DNA from: Sphaerosporella brunnea
Taxonomy: Eukaryota > Ascomycota > Pezizomycetes > Pezizales > Pyronemataceae
Direction of reading: 5' to 3'
DNA length: 64,000 nucleotides
Assembly (NCBI GenBank): GCA_008704415.1
Contig: VXIS01000161.1
Location: 1-64,000 of the forward strand
The first letter of the stretch is position 1; every line of letters begins with the position of its first letter. A model generated the notes under the pieces. That model did no database searches. It was not told where the DNA came from and was given only the letters and a program-made list of their open reading frames with translations. Below, in pieces: positions 1-10,067 of this stretch. The position numbers were made by a program, and so were the translations under genes.

Positions 1-912
1 GGAGCGGAACCTGGGGGGTCGGCTCGATGGTGATAGATGCCATTATTGAGGATGCCAGGCGACAGGAATTCTTAAAATTCTGATGTAACGAGGCTCTGTC
101 TACCAGAGTGTCGTGGAATTGAACTCAGGACCTTAAGAAACTAAATCCTAAACAATAGAATTTTAAGGGCTATTCTGTCGGGTGGACACTGATGGTTCTT
201 GTTCGCTGAAGATAAAGGGGTTCGCTGGGCGGAAGCAATCCTACTTATAGTAGGAAGCCGCTCCAGAGACTACCGTCTCCCTGAGTAATACTCAACCTTC
301 ACTCCTTGCTTCGGCTTTCCGACAGTCTCTACGACTGTGGGCGTCAAGGCGCGCACAGAGATCGCCCCACCTTCCTATGACTCACTCTTTGATTTCAAAT
401 CATGAGTCATAGACATGGGTCGCACACGGAATGCCCCTCTCCGGGATCGTATCCTCGTGCTACAGGTAGATGCTCAGCCCTATTGGCTCCATCTCCCGAT
501 CTTCTGCATCGCATGCCTTACGCGACAACCATACTTACTATAGAGGTTCTAGGTCGAGCGATTCTTCCCGTCGTCGGCTCAACGCCTTCCGGTTGATCAC
601 TCCTGACCCCTCCGATCGTCATGCCAGTTCCCGGAACAGGTAGGTCAACGAAGATATCTCGGAAGAGCTCTGACAATAGCCTATACTACTGTCATCTCCA
701 AATCGGGTTCTCTTCTCAGATAGCGTCCTATCTGAGGCACCCGATCTCCGAGTTCTTCCATAGTGTCATTCAAGCTAGCTACTATGATCCGGAGCCACCC
801 GGCTATCACGTGCCCTTGAAGAGATCACTATGCAGACTCTATTCTATTCCCTAGCTGACTACTAAGAGCACATGTCACGTGACCATACCCGTGACACCAA
901 AATAACATCGAC
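1..912. other. Left edge without an intact gene
   Basis: No reading frame here has convincing protein character; the frames present are short and interrupted. It directly precedes gypsy pol fragments, so it may be more degraded retroelement, but I could not recognise a domain in it. It is cut by the window edge. Confidence 0.4.
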
Positions 913-1442
913 GTGTCCGTGGGAGATTACGTCGCCATCCGCCTGGACAAACACCCGATATCCCTGATCAAACGCAATAAGCTGACGCAGCAAAAACTTG
1001 GTCCATGCCGCGTGATCCGGGTCCGAGCCGATGGCCGAGCAGTGGAACTGGACCTTCCGAAAAACGCCAACATCCACCCAGTCATCAGTGTGCAGCACGT
1101 GGAGAAGGTTCCTGACCCCATGACGGACCCGTGGAAACGTACGACTGCGCATGCTGTATCTGACGTAGTGGATGTCCGGACGAGGAATGGACACCGAGAA
1201 TACCGGATACATCGGACGCACTCAAACCCAGACTCGGATAAGTGGACACGGGAGGCCCCACCGGAGTTGGTCGCAGCATTTGAGGAACGGACCCGGCTCC
1301 TAGATCAGATACAGACCCCGTATGTGATCATCGATCACCGGGAACACCGGTCCGGCCGCCATTACAGGGTCACATTTGGCGACGGACGGAAGGACAGGTG
1401 GATCTCGCACAACGAGGCAGACAAGACGGCAGTGGAAGACTA
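913..1442 (+). mobile_element. Ty3/gypsy pol fragment: end of integrase plus post-integrase tail
   Basis: The translation from 913 begins MSVGDYVAIRL and contains a GPCRVIRV segment, then ELDLPKNANIHPVISVQHVEKV-like sequence. This is the typical small beta-barrel that follows the integrase core in Ty3/gypsy elements and normally ends in a 'HPVFHVSxLKP'-type motif. About 60 residues later comes EYRIHR followed by KWT, resembling the start of a chromodomain-like tail. The integrase core (zinc HHCC, DDE) and the rest of pol are not present upstream, so this is a truncated non-functional remnant. The frame is lost near 1440, where RNase H sequence takes over in another frame. Family assignment is by motif recognition, not by search. 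Confidence 0.65.
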
Positions 1443-1444
1443 CG

Positions 1445-1808
1445 ATATGGGTCAACCGAACGCGAACTCGCATGCTTCTATTGGGCGATCCACAAGCTAC
1501 ATATGTATCTTGAAGGGAATACTTTCACGGTTTTCACAGACCATGAATCAATTCGGGACGTGCTGCATTCCGCACCACGAGTGGACTTTTCGAAACGCAT
1601 CGACAAGTATCGGATGCTCTTGCAACCGTACCTCGATGACATGGAGATAGTGTACCGCCCGGGGAAGAAGATGGTCATGGTAGATCCTCTGTCGAGGGCG
1701 AAATACCTTGACGATGACGCCCAGGAGTGCGTCAACGGAAAGGGGGCAGCGCCCGAGAAGAACCGGGATACGGAAGTGGCAAACGGTCGGGAGACGAAGG
1801 TCTCTTAA
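1445..1808 (+). mobile_element. Ty3/gypsy RNase H fragment
   Basis: The frame reading STERELACFYWAIHKLHMYL, then FTVFTDHESIRDVL, is the C-terminal half of the gypsy-type RNase H. It keeps the catalytic Glu (TERELA) and the Asp of the TDHES motif, followed by the KMVMVDPLSRA segment (usually 'xNVVADALSRR') that ends RNase H. The first catalytic Asp region and the whole reverse transcriptase are missing upstream. RNase H normally precedes integrase, whereas here it follows the integrase tail, so the two fragments are rearranged. The reading frame stops at 1808. Confidence 0.75.
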
Positions 1809-3556
1809 GGGATGACGAGAGGACGGATAGTAAGAAGGGGCAGTCGAATGTGGAGACGCCAGTTGTTGCTGCAAGAGTGTTTGCTATTTCACAATGTTTT
1901 GCGTTTGGGAGGATAGGATTCACTTGCTTGGTTCGGATGCATAAGATGTGTTGGGGGGTTGAGGAACGGCTCCGGAGAGCACGTCTCTGTTTTCGATGGC
2001 GGGGAGATGTCACACTGGGGTGACTAAGCGGGGATGACTAAGTTTCGCTGTAGAACGTGCTATTTATCTGCTGGCTACCGAGAGCTTAGCTCTCTATCCT
2101 TTTCAATACACTTCTTCAACTTCACAAGCTTCTTACGCTTTTCGTGATCCCCACGCCTCTTGAGCGTTCCGGGTTCAAAATGTACATATCGTACAAGTAA
2201 TTTGCAATTGAGAGTGTGGACCGGGAAGGAGAGTTGCCCTGAGATACGTAGTGCCTACCTAGGTAGTGACCAAAAAAAAAAGAGAACTGGCAACTTGCTT
2301 TCCAGTGAGCACTTGGGCGTCGCTTTTCCACTCAGTGGTCGTTGAGGTGCGATTCCTTCCCGGCCTGTCGGGGTTTGCATGCATCCCCCTTAGCTTTCAA
2401 CGGCTGTCAGAAAGCTTGGTATGTACTCGCGCATATTGTCCCGTTTTTTTAGCGCGCCTATTTTTTTTCGTTCCAGATCTAGTTGTTTACGATTTGAAGT
2501 TCCCATACCCGAGTTAGAATAGATCAAACAATCTGCCGGCAGTTACATATTGTACTTTACTTGAATTTCCTTAAATCCGTAAGGATCTATTCTCAGTTCA
2601 ACTTTTTTTTTTTTTTTAGATGCCGCTACTGGATAGATCCGGATCGGAGCGGAGATTTAGAATCGTGGCCATGGCTCGTGGAACTGACTGGATGGATGGG
2701 GTTGTCCCCTGCGTGGACATATTCAAGTATAACTCGAATTCAAGCAGGTACCTTGTCCTTGTGTACTCTACTTATGTCTACATACCCGGCCCGGCCCGAA
2801 GAGAGGACGGCTCTACCTTCTTCTTCTTCTTCTTCTTCTTTCTGAGCTTCCTGCAAGGGGCAACATCGTTTTTTTTTTTTTTTTTTTTTTTTTTTGTTTG
2901 TTGCATTCGGCCACTTGCGGCCATGGCTTTTAGGTACATGAGAAGAACTGTGTTACTACCCCCGGGCGCCCCAAAGGGCCCCCGCTGTTGGGGCGGTCTC
3001 CTTTATCGATTTCCACAGAACGGCCTGCCCTTTTCTCAGAACTCGAAGAGGTGCTCTCTCGTCTGGACTGGCTTGCTCGCGCAAAACCAGCACTTGTCAT
3101 CGTCCCGACGTCCGGTTCGGTGTAGGTACGGGTGGGTGCCGTTGGGGATTTGTTGGGGGCAACATCGTTCACCGCTCAGAGAGCTGATGGATGGTTCAGT
3201 TCGGCACGGAAACGTCACTGCTCTCACTCGCTTGTAGGTACTTATCCCTGTAAGTGCTTCCATCTCTGCAGCGCTCCGTTCCCCGGAAAGTCCTCAAAAG
3301 TCAATTCGTCCCACAGGAGGTTCCACAAATAGATGAGAACGTCACACCCGGGGAAAGTTGCGGATGGAGGCGGATAGCTACTTTGCAGTTACGCCAACCC
3401 TTGCAAGGTAAATGATCTGAAGGACTTTTTCCACTTTAAAAATCCCCAAAACCATGGTAGGGATTTCAAAGTTGGATCTTGCTAAATCGAGAGCTTCCAG
3501 GTAATACCTTCTAAATCAAAGCCCCTCGGCTTTGGCCGGATCGCGCAAGTGGCCTG
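1809..3556. other. Intergenic, homopolymer-rich, no gene seen
   Basis: No supported coding region. It contains a TTC microsatellite near 2817-2841 and a T run of about 27 at 2869-2895. The sequence around 1998-2150 (TGTCACACTGGGGTGA followed by AT-rich promoter-like DNA) could be part of an LTR belonging to the gypsy fragments, but no second copy is in the window to prove it. Confidence 0.4.
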
Positions 3557-3568
3557 ATTGGTATAAAA
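3557..3568 (+). promoter_or_regulatory. CCAAT (inverted) and TATA box of the secreted-protein gene
   Basis: ATTGG at 3557-3561 abuts TATAAAA at 3562-3568, 90 bp upstream of the ATG at 3658. This compact arrangement suggests a strong regulated promoter. It is a consensus match only. Confidence 0.5.
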
Positions 3569-3657
3569 ACTGACGGCTCTCCGCGGCTTGAAGGTGCATC
3601 TTTCACCGCATCGACAAACAGCTCGGATATCCCGTTAGATCTCATCTCACCTCAACC

Positions 3658-4443
3658 ATGCAGTTCTCCGCCATTGCTTCCCTCCTCGTTTCGTGCCTTG
3701 CGGGTTTCGCTTCTGCGGGTTCCACTTCCACTGGGACGGCTGACTGTTCTACGCCCTCCCATAGCCCCCAAGCGCGCCTCACGGATACGCCTGCGCTGTT
3801 CGACCTTGTCAGCTCTACCGACGGCCTCGATGGACTGATCTGGAACAACGTGATGTTCGCCAACGGTCAGTATTTTTTTTATTTTATTTTTTCTGTTCCC
3901 CCTCATAGTAATAGATCCCAACTGATACAATAATAATAACGGCAGGGTCCGCCTATATCGGAAACGTCAAGTACAGCATTGAGTCGGAGCCGCTTCTGAG
4001 TGCGTGTATTTTTTATTTATTTATCTCCCCCCCCCCCCTCCACAGTCGCCGAAACCTCAGTTCACTGAATGTGCACAGTGACCGGCGGCTCGCCCAAATA
4101 CGCGCACACCTTCACCTCCTTCCACAGTGCGCCGACCGGCTGGCGTACCTTCTACGTGCTGGTGAACGAAAGCGCGCCGGTTGGCTTTACGATGCCGCAC
4201 AGCGGGTCGATCCCCGCGGGCGCGCAGTACGTAGGCTTTGGCGTCGCGGACGGGAACCTGCAGCTGGATGTTGGGAATGGCCCGGAGGAGAAGTGGGCCG
4301 CTTGCAAGGTGCCTGAGGCCGTGGTCAGCGGAACTTGGCAGATCGTTTGGGCCGGGAAAAGGGGGGCTTTGCTTTCTCGGGATTGCACGCGGGTCACTTT
4401 GAAGGTTGGCGCTGCGACGGAGTGCCGTTACCCTCAGAACTGA
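3658..4443 (+). CDS. Small secreted protein, possibly PhiA-like cell-wall protein
   Basis: Three exons fit in phase: 3658-3865, 3946-3999 and 4079-4443, giving 208 residues. The N-terminus MQFSAIASLLVSCLAGFASA is a clear signal peptide (hydrophobic core, Ala-X-Ala-like cleavage near residue 20). The mature part has few cysteines (CST near the start, AACKV, RDCTR, ECRYPQN at the end), which could form disulphides. The pattern VGFTM..., KWAACKV, then GTWQIVWAGK... with a late Cys recalls fungal PhiA-type cell-wall proteins, but similarity is weak and the family is uncertain. The first intron has a T-rich tract and the second a run of 12 C before the acceptor; the acceptor at 4078 is the one that keeps the frame open. 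A TATA box lies 90 bp upstream. Extracellular or wall location is inferred from the signal peptide. Confidence 0.72.
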
Positions 4444-6046
4444 GAGGAGCGGGCTTTGAGGCGTGGGGTAGTTGGTGGAAGGACTGGTGGTACATATACT
4501 TTCTATAGCTAGCTAGGTACAGTACTAGGAACAAAAAGAATGGGAAAAGTCGCAGTTTTCCTAGTTTTACCGCTAAATCACTCACTTTTCACCACCTTAC
4601 CAACAATGATCATTTGGTCCAAAAAAATGACCGCTGGCCTGGAAAGTAGAAAAACACATGAAATTCAATCTCTGAAGAATCTGAGCAAAATTGGACGTGC
4701 TATGAGCTGCTGGGAGGCGGTGTTGATAGCTTTTCGGAAGGCGATTTTGTATTGGGGGGGGGGGCCATACAAAAAGTGACTTGACAACGAACGGCCTTTG
4801 CACACTCGTCACGCAACACAAACACCGTTTTTTTTTTTTTAAATCTGCCACCAGAAATGAAGATTCAAGATAGTTATTTAGCGTGCTGCATGGCGAAATT
4901 GCGCAGTGGTGGTGGTTAGATAGGTAGAGGTCTCAACACGAGCCACTTTGGCGGGTGAAAGCGCAAAGATCCCATATCCCATATCCCATTATTTTATTTT
5001 TGCAACTCCGGTTTTACAAATCGTAAAAATTAGACATATCCCGGGCTTGCTTTCGCGGTTGCAACTTTTTTTTGCTTTTGTCGTAACGATGATAAAAAAA
5101 AAAAAAAAAAAAAATCAGCAAACCAAGCTGTGTACCATCCACATGGAGTTGCAGTCAAAATCGAAAACAAGCCCGCTTCCCAGTTATGTAGTCGAGCAGG
5201 GGCATTCCGTTGTTGATTTTCACAAAGCATTTTTTTTTTTTTTTTTTTTTTTTGCCGTAAATACACCGGGAAGCGGCGATCGCCGCAACTTTAACCCTAA
5301 CCTCGCCGTCGCCGTCCGCAGCCCGCCGCCCGCCGCCCGCCGCGATCGCAATGCCGCACTTGTTCAATACGACCAATCATACAGATACTCAGAGCCCGTA
5401 TTTTTCTATGCCCTTCTCAACTGGTAACCGGTTTCAACCGAGGGATTGAATGCTACAGAGAAACAGCCCTCGCTCGTGTAGAAAGCTCAAATGCAAGAAA
5501 CGTTAAAGATCAGCACCGGATATATGCCTGGACTCTGATTCTTTGGAAATTAGGACAGGGGTTCCCTTCGAGACATCAGAACGGGATGCTGCCCAGACAG
5601 TTTTATGTGGGGCTTGTTGATTTTCTCTGATGCGCAAATACGGATAGTGATGCGATTTCGCACCGGGTGAGCGATCGGTCACGATGGGACGTGTGTTATT
5701 TTGTACCCCGTCCCAAAAAACTCCATTTTGGTGCGTTCCGGCAACTAACCTAACTTGAGGTGAATAACTTGCAACAAGTAGCAGGGTCTGAGTGAGAGTT
5801 TGAGGTGGGTGGGTTCCTGGACCTAGATTGGGTGGAGACATCGTATGGGTGAATCGGTGAGTGACGGATAGTGATTTCCTTTTGTAGAGACTGGGTCAGT
5901 GAAGATGAAAGTTGACCCAGCAGCAGCCAACAAAAGCGATCACCACAGCCACCAGTTCACCCTTCATTCCCCAGTTCACCCTTCATTCCACCCCTCCACA
6001 CCACAACCGCCGTCTTGCTCCAACTCAACGCTCAACGGTTGACAGG
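4444..6046. other. Intergenic, no supported gene
   Basis: It contains A and T runs (A near 5095-5114, T of 24 at 5230-5253), a G run near 4755, and an AACCCTAA motif at 5293-5300. A 112-codon minus-strand frame (5841-5503) starts with ATG but has no recognisable domain and lies divergent to the next gene; I do not call it. A direct repeat of about 17 bp (CAGTTCACCCTTCATTCC) at about 5956-5990 sits in the leader of the next gene. Confidence 0.4.
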
Positions 6047-6935
6047 ATGTCGTCCTCCATCTTCGGCAGCCCCTCCGGCTCTATCTTCGGCAGCCCTTCC
6101 GGCTCTATCTTCGGCAGCCCTTCCGGCTCTATCTTCGGCAGCCCCTCCGGCTCTATCTTCGGCAGCCCCTCCGGCTCTATATTCGGCAGCCCCTCCGGTG
6201 ATAGCTTGGCAGCCAGCCAGCTACAACTCGACGATTCAGCGCCGTCCTCCCAGCCAGGCTCCCCTGACGCACTCACCGAGAGGTTGTCAGACCCCTTCGC
6301 TGCGTCCGAACACTCACCGCCAGCGACACCGGCTGCCACCTTCCAGGACAAGACCAAGGCTTACACGAAGAGCTTCGTCCTGCGTTGGTTGAACAACGTC
6401 AACGACGGCTTCCAAGTCTACGAAGAGAACGCGGCGAGCGAGTACAAACACTACCACGACCTGCATGAGGTCCGGCACGATTTGTTCTCCAGCTGGTGCA
6501 AGTTCCGAGATTGCGAACGGCTCGATGCGGCGGCTGTGCGGGGGTCTCCGTTGTTCGCGCACGACTTCAAACAGTGGCTCTCGTTGCTTCGCTCACCGGT
6601 ACGCTCAGGGGCGTCGCAGAGAGTGGCCAAGATCAGAGCGCGATGCTGGGCTTTGATTGCAGAGCTGCAGGACGTCAAAGGTGCCTTGCTAGGCGTCAAG
6701 GAGATTTGGGAAATCGAAGACCCGGCCACCACCGAGAACGTGTTTGACCGAGACGTTGTTGCGATCGAGTTTCCGGGACCAAAGGAAGTTCACTTGCTGA
6801 TGCAGGTGGTGGAGCGCCTCAGTCAAGGTCTGCCTTGTAGCTCTGAACGCTGCTGTTGGGGATAGGCTAACAATCTTTTCAGAATTCATAGGAGTCACAC
6901 GCAACGGAGATGGTACTCCCTTTCAGCTCGAGTAA
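6047..6935 (+). CDS. Hypothetical protein with six SIFGSPSG octapeptide repeats
   Basis: Two exons, 6047-6827 and 6883-6935, give 277 residues. The upstream in-frame extension has no ATG, so MSSSIFGSPSG at 6047 is the start. Residues 3-51 are six near-perfect copies of SIFGSPSG, followed by a Ser/Pro-rich stretch to about residue 100. The C-terminal half is charged and probably helical (AYTKSFVLRWLNNVNDGFQVY, then WCKFRDCERL, ALIAELQDVKGALLGVKEIWEI). I do not recognise this domain. The 5' splice site (GTCTGC) is weak; without splicing the protein would end differently, after ERCCWG. The repeated IFG core looks like a short FG-type tract, but the protein is far smaller than nucleoporins. Function unknown. 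Confidence 0.6.
6056..6201 (+). repeat. 24-bp coding minisatellite (six units)
   Basis: The unit TCTATCTTCGGCAGCCCCTC plus CGGC repeats six times in frame, encoding SIFGSPSG. Units differ mainly by CCC/CCT in the Pro/Ser codons and one ATA for ATC, so the array is young. Copy number is probably polymorphic between strains. Confidence 0.9.
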
Positions 6936-7563
6936 CATGACCTTCGTCCACGACAATTGATCTTTGTGAATCGAATACTCAAGAGCGAGAGTAGATTGAG
7001 GACTATTCTGGTATATAGGTCGGGGATTCTACGGGGTCTGAGGGCTGGGCATTGAGGGGGGGCCGATCGTGGAGGGGGAGGCCGCGGCGCTACATTTAGT
7101 CAATTGGAAGATATATCTAATTGTGTGCACGTATATACTCTGCTCGCTACTGGTTTAATTGAGCAATCGCAGGGAGAGAAAAAAGAAACGTGAAATTCCA
7201 GCCTTCATCACCCAAGCGGCACCGTAAACGCAGCGTCGCGCGTGCGGCGTATGGCGGCGCGGTAAACTTCTTGGCAGGATAGGCAACAGGATAGTCCGGA
7301 GACTTTCCGTATCAAAAGGGGCCTCCCATGATGCCCCCTAATAAAAGTGTCCACAATTCGCTCAGAATATTACCACTGACTAGAAATAGAAAATGCTCGA
7401 CTCTCCAATACAAGACTCGTGCAGTGCACGATCAAACCCTACCAGAGAACCCAGGTAAACAACAGACTCAGCAACACTATAAGTAGAAAAGCAGAAGTGA
7501 AAGTAAAACGAACGCCACCCTCCGAATGCGCAAACCCACAAAGCCCGGCCACTCCCAAGGACC
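6936..7563. other. Intergenic between convergent genes
   Basis: No gene seen. It holds the 3' ends of the octapeptide-repeat gene (plus) and the Fic-like gene (minus). Confidence 0.5.
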
Positions 7564-8292
7564 CTAGTCTTCGCTGGGAAGGAACTTTATTCCCATGTCG
7601 AAACAAGCATCCATGAACTCCCTCTTGAGGGAGCGTTGGCACCCATGGTCAACAACCTTGAAGACTTTACCGATCTCTCTCTTGAAACAATGGCTAAAAA
7701 TTGCGTACTCCCTGGAATCCTGGTGCTTGAAGTCTCTCAAGCGGGCGACTGCTTCTTCTGATTTAACCCGCCTTAACTCCTGTAGTAGTTGAAAGTAGCC
7801 CGAAACTCTGATTGGCAGTTGTTTCACCAATAACGCTTGCTTCTCGATCTCGTCATCAGCTAACTTGTGCTTCTGTGCACATGAGACCTCGCGGGCTAGA
7901 AGCTCGATCGCTTGCTGCGGCGGGGTTGCATAATCACGACACGAAAGGATGCTGTAGAGAACCATCGGATCTGTTTCTAGGTGTCTTCCGAAGGCAGTAC
8001 AAGTTTCGAATATGAACAATACCGACGTACGGTGGTTGCCGTCGAGGAATTCCTGCGCCGCTCGGATCCTGAAGGCAGTCTCGGCAACAACGGCAGCCAC
8101 ATCGCACCACATGGTAGAAGCCGATTTCATCTGGATTTGTTTGGGTGAGAGTGCATATCGACATTTTGCGTTACACGGTTCAGCCCCGTAGATATACCCA
8201 TCGAGCAACCAGTGGTTGAGCACAGACAGTCGCTGAATTGCGTCGATGTCCTCCGGTGTGTTGTGGGGATATGGTAGAGACAGCCGGGTCAT
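7564..8292 (-). CDS. Fic/Doc-like (Fido) protein with altered catalytic motif
   Basis: The frame is open well upstream (to about 8400) but the first in-frame ATG is at 8292, giving 242 residues; an upstream exon is possible. The key segment is AAQEFLDGNHRTSVLFIFE (about residues 78-96), which matches the Fic/Doc signature H-P-F-x-D-G-N-x-R-T, with Phe82, Asp84, Gly85, Asn86 and Arg88 in place. The catalytic histidine position holds Gln80. Flanking helices (AVVAETAFRIR before, FGRHLETDPMVLYSIL after) fit an alpha-helical fold. Fic proteins transfer AMP or phosphate groups to target proteins and Doc is a kinase; loss of the His would be expected to abolish this. The C-terminal half is helical and charged, without a recognised domain. 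The assignment rests on one motif, so it is tentative. Confidence 0.55.
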   Translation of the reverse strand: MTRLSLPYPHNTPEDIDAIQRLSVLNHWLLDGYIYGAEPCNAKCRYALSPKQIQMKSASTMWCDVAAVVAETAFRIRAAQEFLDGNHRTSVLFIFETCTAFGRHLETDPMVLYSILSCRDYATPPQQAIELLAREVSCAQKHKLADDEIEKQALLVKQLPIRVSGYFQLLQELRRVKSEEAVARLRDFKHQDSREYAIFSHCFKREIGKVFKVVDHGCQRSLKREFMDACFDMGIKFLPSED

Positions 8293-8649
8293 TTGGTCCG
8301 AGTAGCGACTAGCTAGCGGTGGGACGCTGCCGAAAAGTTTCAAGAACGTCCCTAGCAAATCCACAGACACTAGTAATCCCCGGCCTAGGCTACCGGTGAC
8401 TTATACTAACAAGTCAGCACATGAGCTCTTTCGCAAGAGGAGTTGTGGTCGGAGCTACCAAACAAGGTCGGACGGCGTCTCAAGCCCATGACTGGGAGAT
8501 AGAATGTGTTGGAAAGCAAGGTAGCAAGAAGTATTCAGGTGAGGGGATCGGTGGTATGGTGGAGATAGTTGAGTGTGGAGGAGGTGGTGCGTAGAGTAGA
8601 GTTTGGCTACTTAGGTTCAACATCCTACACTTTAAAGTGACTGACCACT

Positions 8650-8850
8650 TGGTGGATATCGGTAGACAGTGGATGATAATATATGCCTAAAGCGGTAAGG
8701 TCTCGTGCATGCCAGAATATTGCATTCTCGATCATTTGACGGTCTGGGGCGGCCCAGCCGCTCACGGATCATCACTCGATATATGAACCTTACCGCTTTA
8801 GGTATATCTCTTATCTTATCTTATCATCCACTGTCTACCGATATCCACCA
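8650..8850. repeat. Fold-back (MITE-like) element with 50-60 bp arms
   Basis: The left arm (8650-8700) reads TGGTGGATATCGGTAGACAG..., continuing to AGCGGTAAGG. The right arm (8787-8850) is its reverse complement with a small GATAAGATAAGA expansion. About 86 bp of unrelated DNA forms the loop. No transposase and no clear target duplication were found. The right arm lies at the 3' end of the zinc-finger-family relic at 8835-9387 and supplies its last codons in one frame. Confidence 0.7.
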
Positions 8851-9387
8851 TCAAGCATGACAGAGTAGCTGGTAGCCTGCGAAGCGTTTGATCTGGGGCT
8901 TTCTCGCCCCTCCGGTTCCTCGCAGATGGGTGTGGGAATTGGGCTGTTGTCGTAGGCTGAACTCCGACCGGGAGAGGGGGGGGGCGCAGTATTGGAGTCC
9001 AAAGTGGAGCGCCTGCAGCTGGTCGTCCGTGAAGTCGGAAAAAAGGGACGGATTGGTTTGAGACATTGGTGTACCTGAACATGAACTGTGGAAACCGCAA
9101 TAGGAACAGTCGGAGTTGAAGCTTGGCGAGACCGGGGAGACAGTGCCGAAGCCCTGTAATGGGTAGTATGCAGAGAGCACGGTGGGAGGAAATTTGTCGT
9201 TAGTAGCTCCGTCCCCCCTCCCCATATATCGAACCGGCGTGCCGTCGGTCGCCCTGCAGAGCCCGCAAACCCGACCCTCTCCAGACACATGGTGGTGGCA
9301 AACGGAAGCAAGCCCCCACCGAGGAAACACAGCCTTCCCCCCACACAGAATACAGGCAGGTGAAAGGCGAGGATTATCTGAGTAGCC
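8835..9387 (-). pseudogene. Partial, degenerate paralogue of the C2H2 gene at 12.5-14.6 kb
   Basis: Reading minus from a possible acceptor at 9388, the translation begins GYSDNPRLSPACILCGGKAV and continues through CHHH and CGLC, then FGTVSPVSPSF, FHSSCSGTPMSQTN. The latter half matches the C-terminal region of the intact paralogue (SPTSLSTPG..., LHSSGSAVGTPMSRTG). A G run (8978-8987 region) breaks the frame; after a shift the end SYSVMLDGGYR matches SYASLRPDGGYAP of the intact copy. No start codon or N-terminal exons are recognisable, although a TATATATA stretch lies near 9433. The Cys/His cluster in the N-terminal part has no counterpart in the other copies and might be chance or a captured exon. 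Best read as a truncated, frameshifted relic. Confidence 0.5.
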
Positions 9388-10067
9388 CTGCGGGAGTATG
9401 CGAGTTGTGGTAAGCCAATAGTGAGTATCCCCTATATATACGGTTTATAACCGTTATACTGCTACCGCTGGCTGAGGAACTCGCTCGTGAAGTTAATCTA
9501 GAACTTGGCTTTGGAAGGCCGGCGGCGCAAAGCTCAAACCAAGTATGTCTCTCGATTTTTTACCCCTCAAGAACATATTTGTTTCAGCAAGCAAGCAGGG
9601 TGTTGTCGAAGTTCTAGTTTTTGGAACCGCGAGAAATGGTCAATATGAACATTCTTTAAAAGGAAACGGAATGTGTGCGCTGCCGCTTCAGCATCGATGG
9701 GATTGAAGGGCAGAAAAAACAAAAAAGCCATCAGTATTTCCGGCATTGCGGTCAATCTTTTTTGTGCATTGCAGTGGGCGGTGGTGTGCAAATGGTATAT
9801 AAGACACCCACTCCCTCCATCTGTGCTTCTTTCTCCATCAACCTGACACTGCCGAAGCCTGGCCGTGCCTTCCTCAGCCCTGTCAGCCTGATCGTACACA
9901 GAAATCCGGTTCATTCAACTCTGGGACACCAACTGAGTCTGTCAGCTTCCTCAGAAAGAAAAAAAAGCGCGTCAGTTTGAAGGTGCTTAGAGGGCTCGCA
10001 GACCCCTATACGTCGTGGTTCTAGGCGTCGAGTAGTCAATTTTTTTCTCTTCACGGTAAGTCCAGGG

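Noticed and set aside
5503..5841. 112-codon minus-strand open frame divergent to the octapeptide-repeat gene
   Set aside because: It starts with ATG but has no recognised domain and no splice or homology support.
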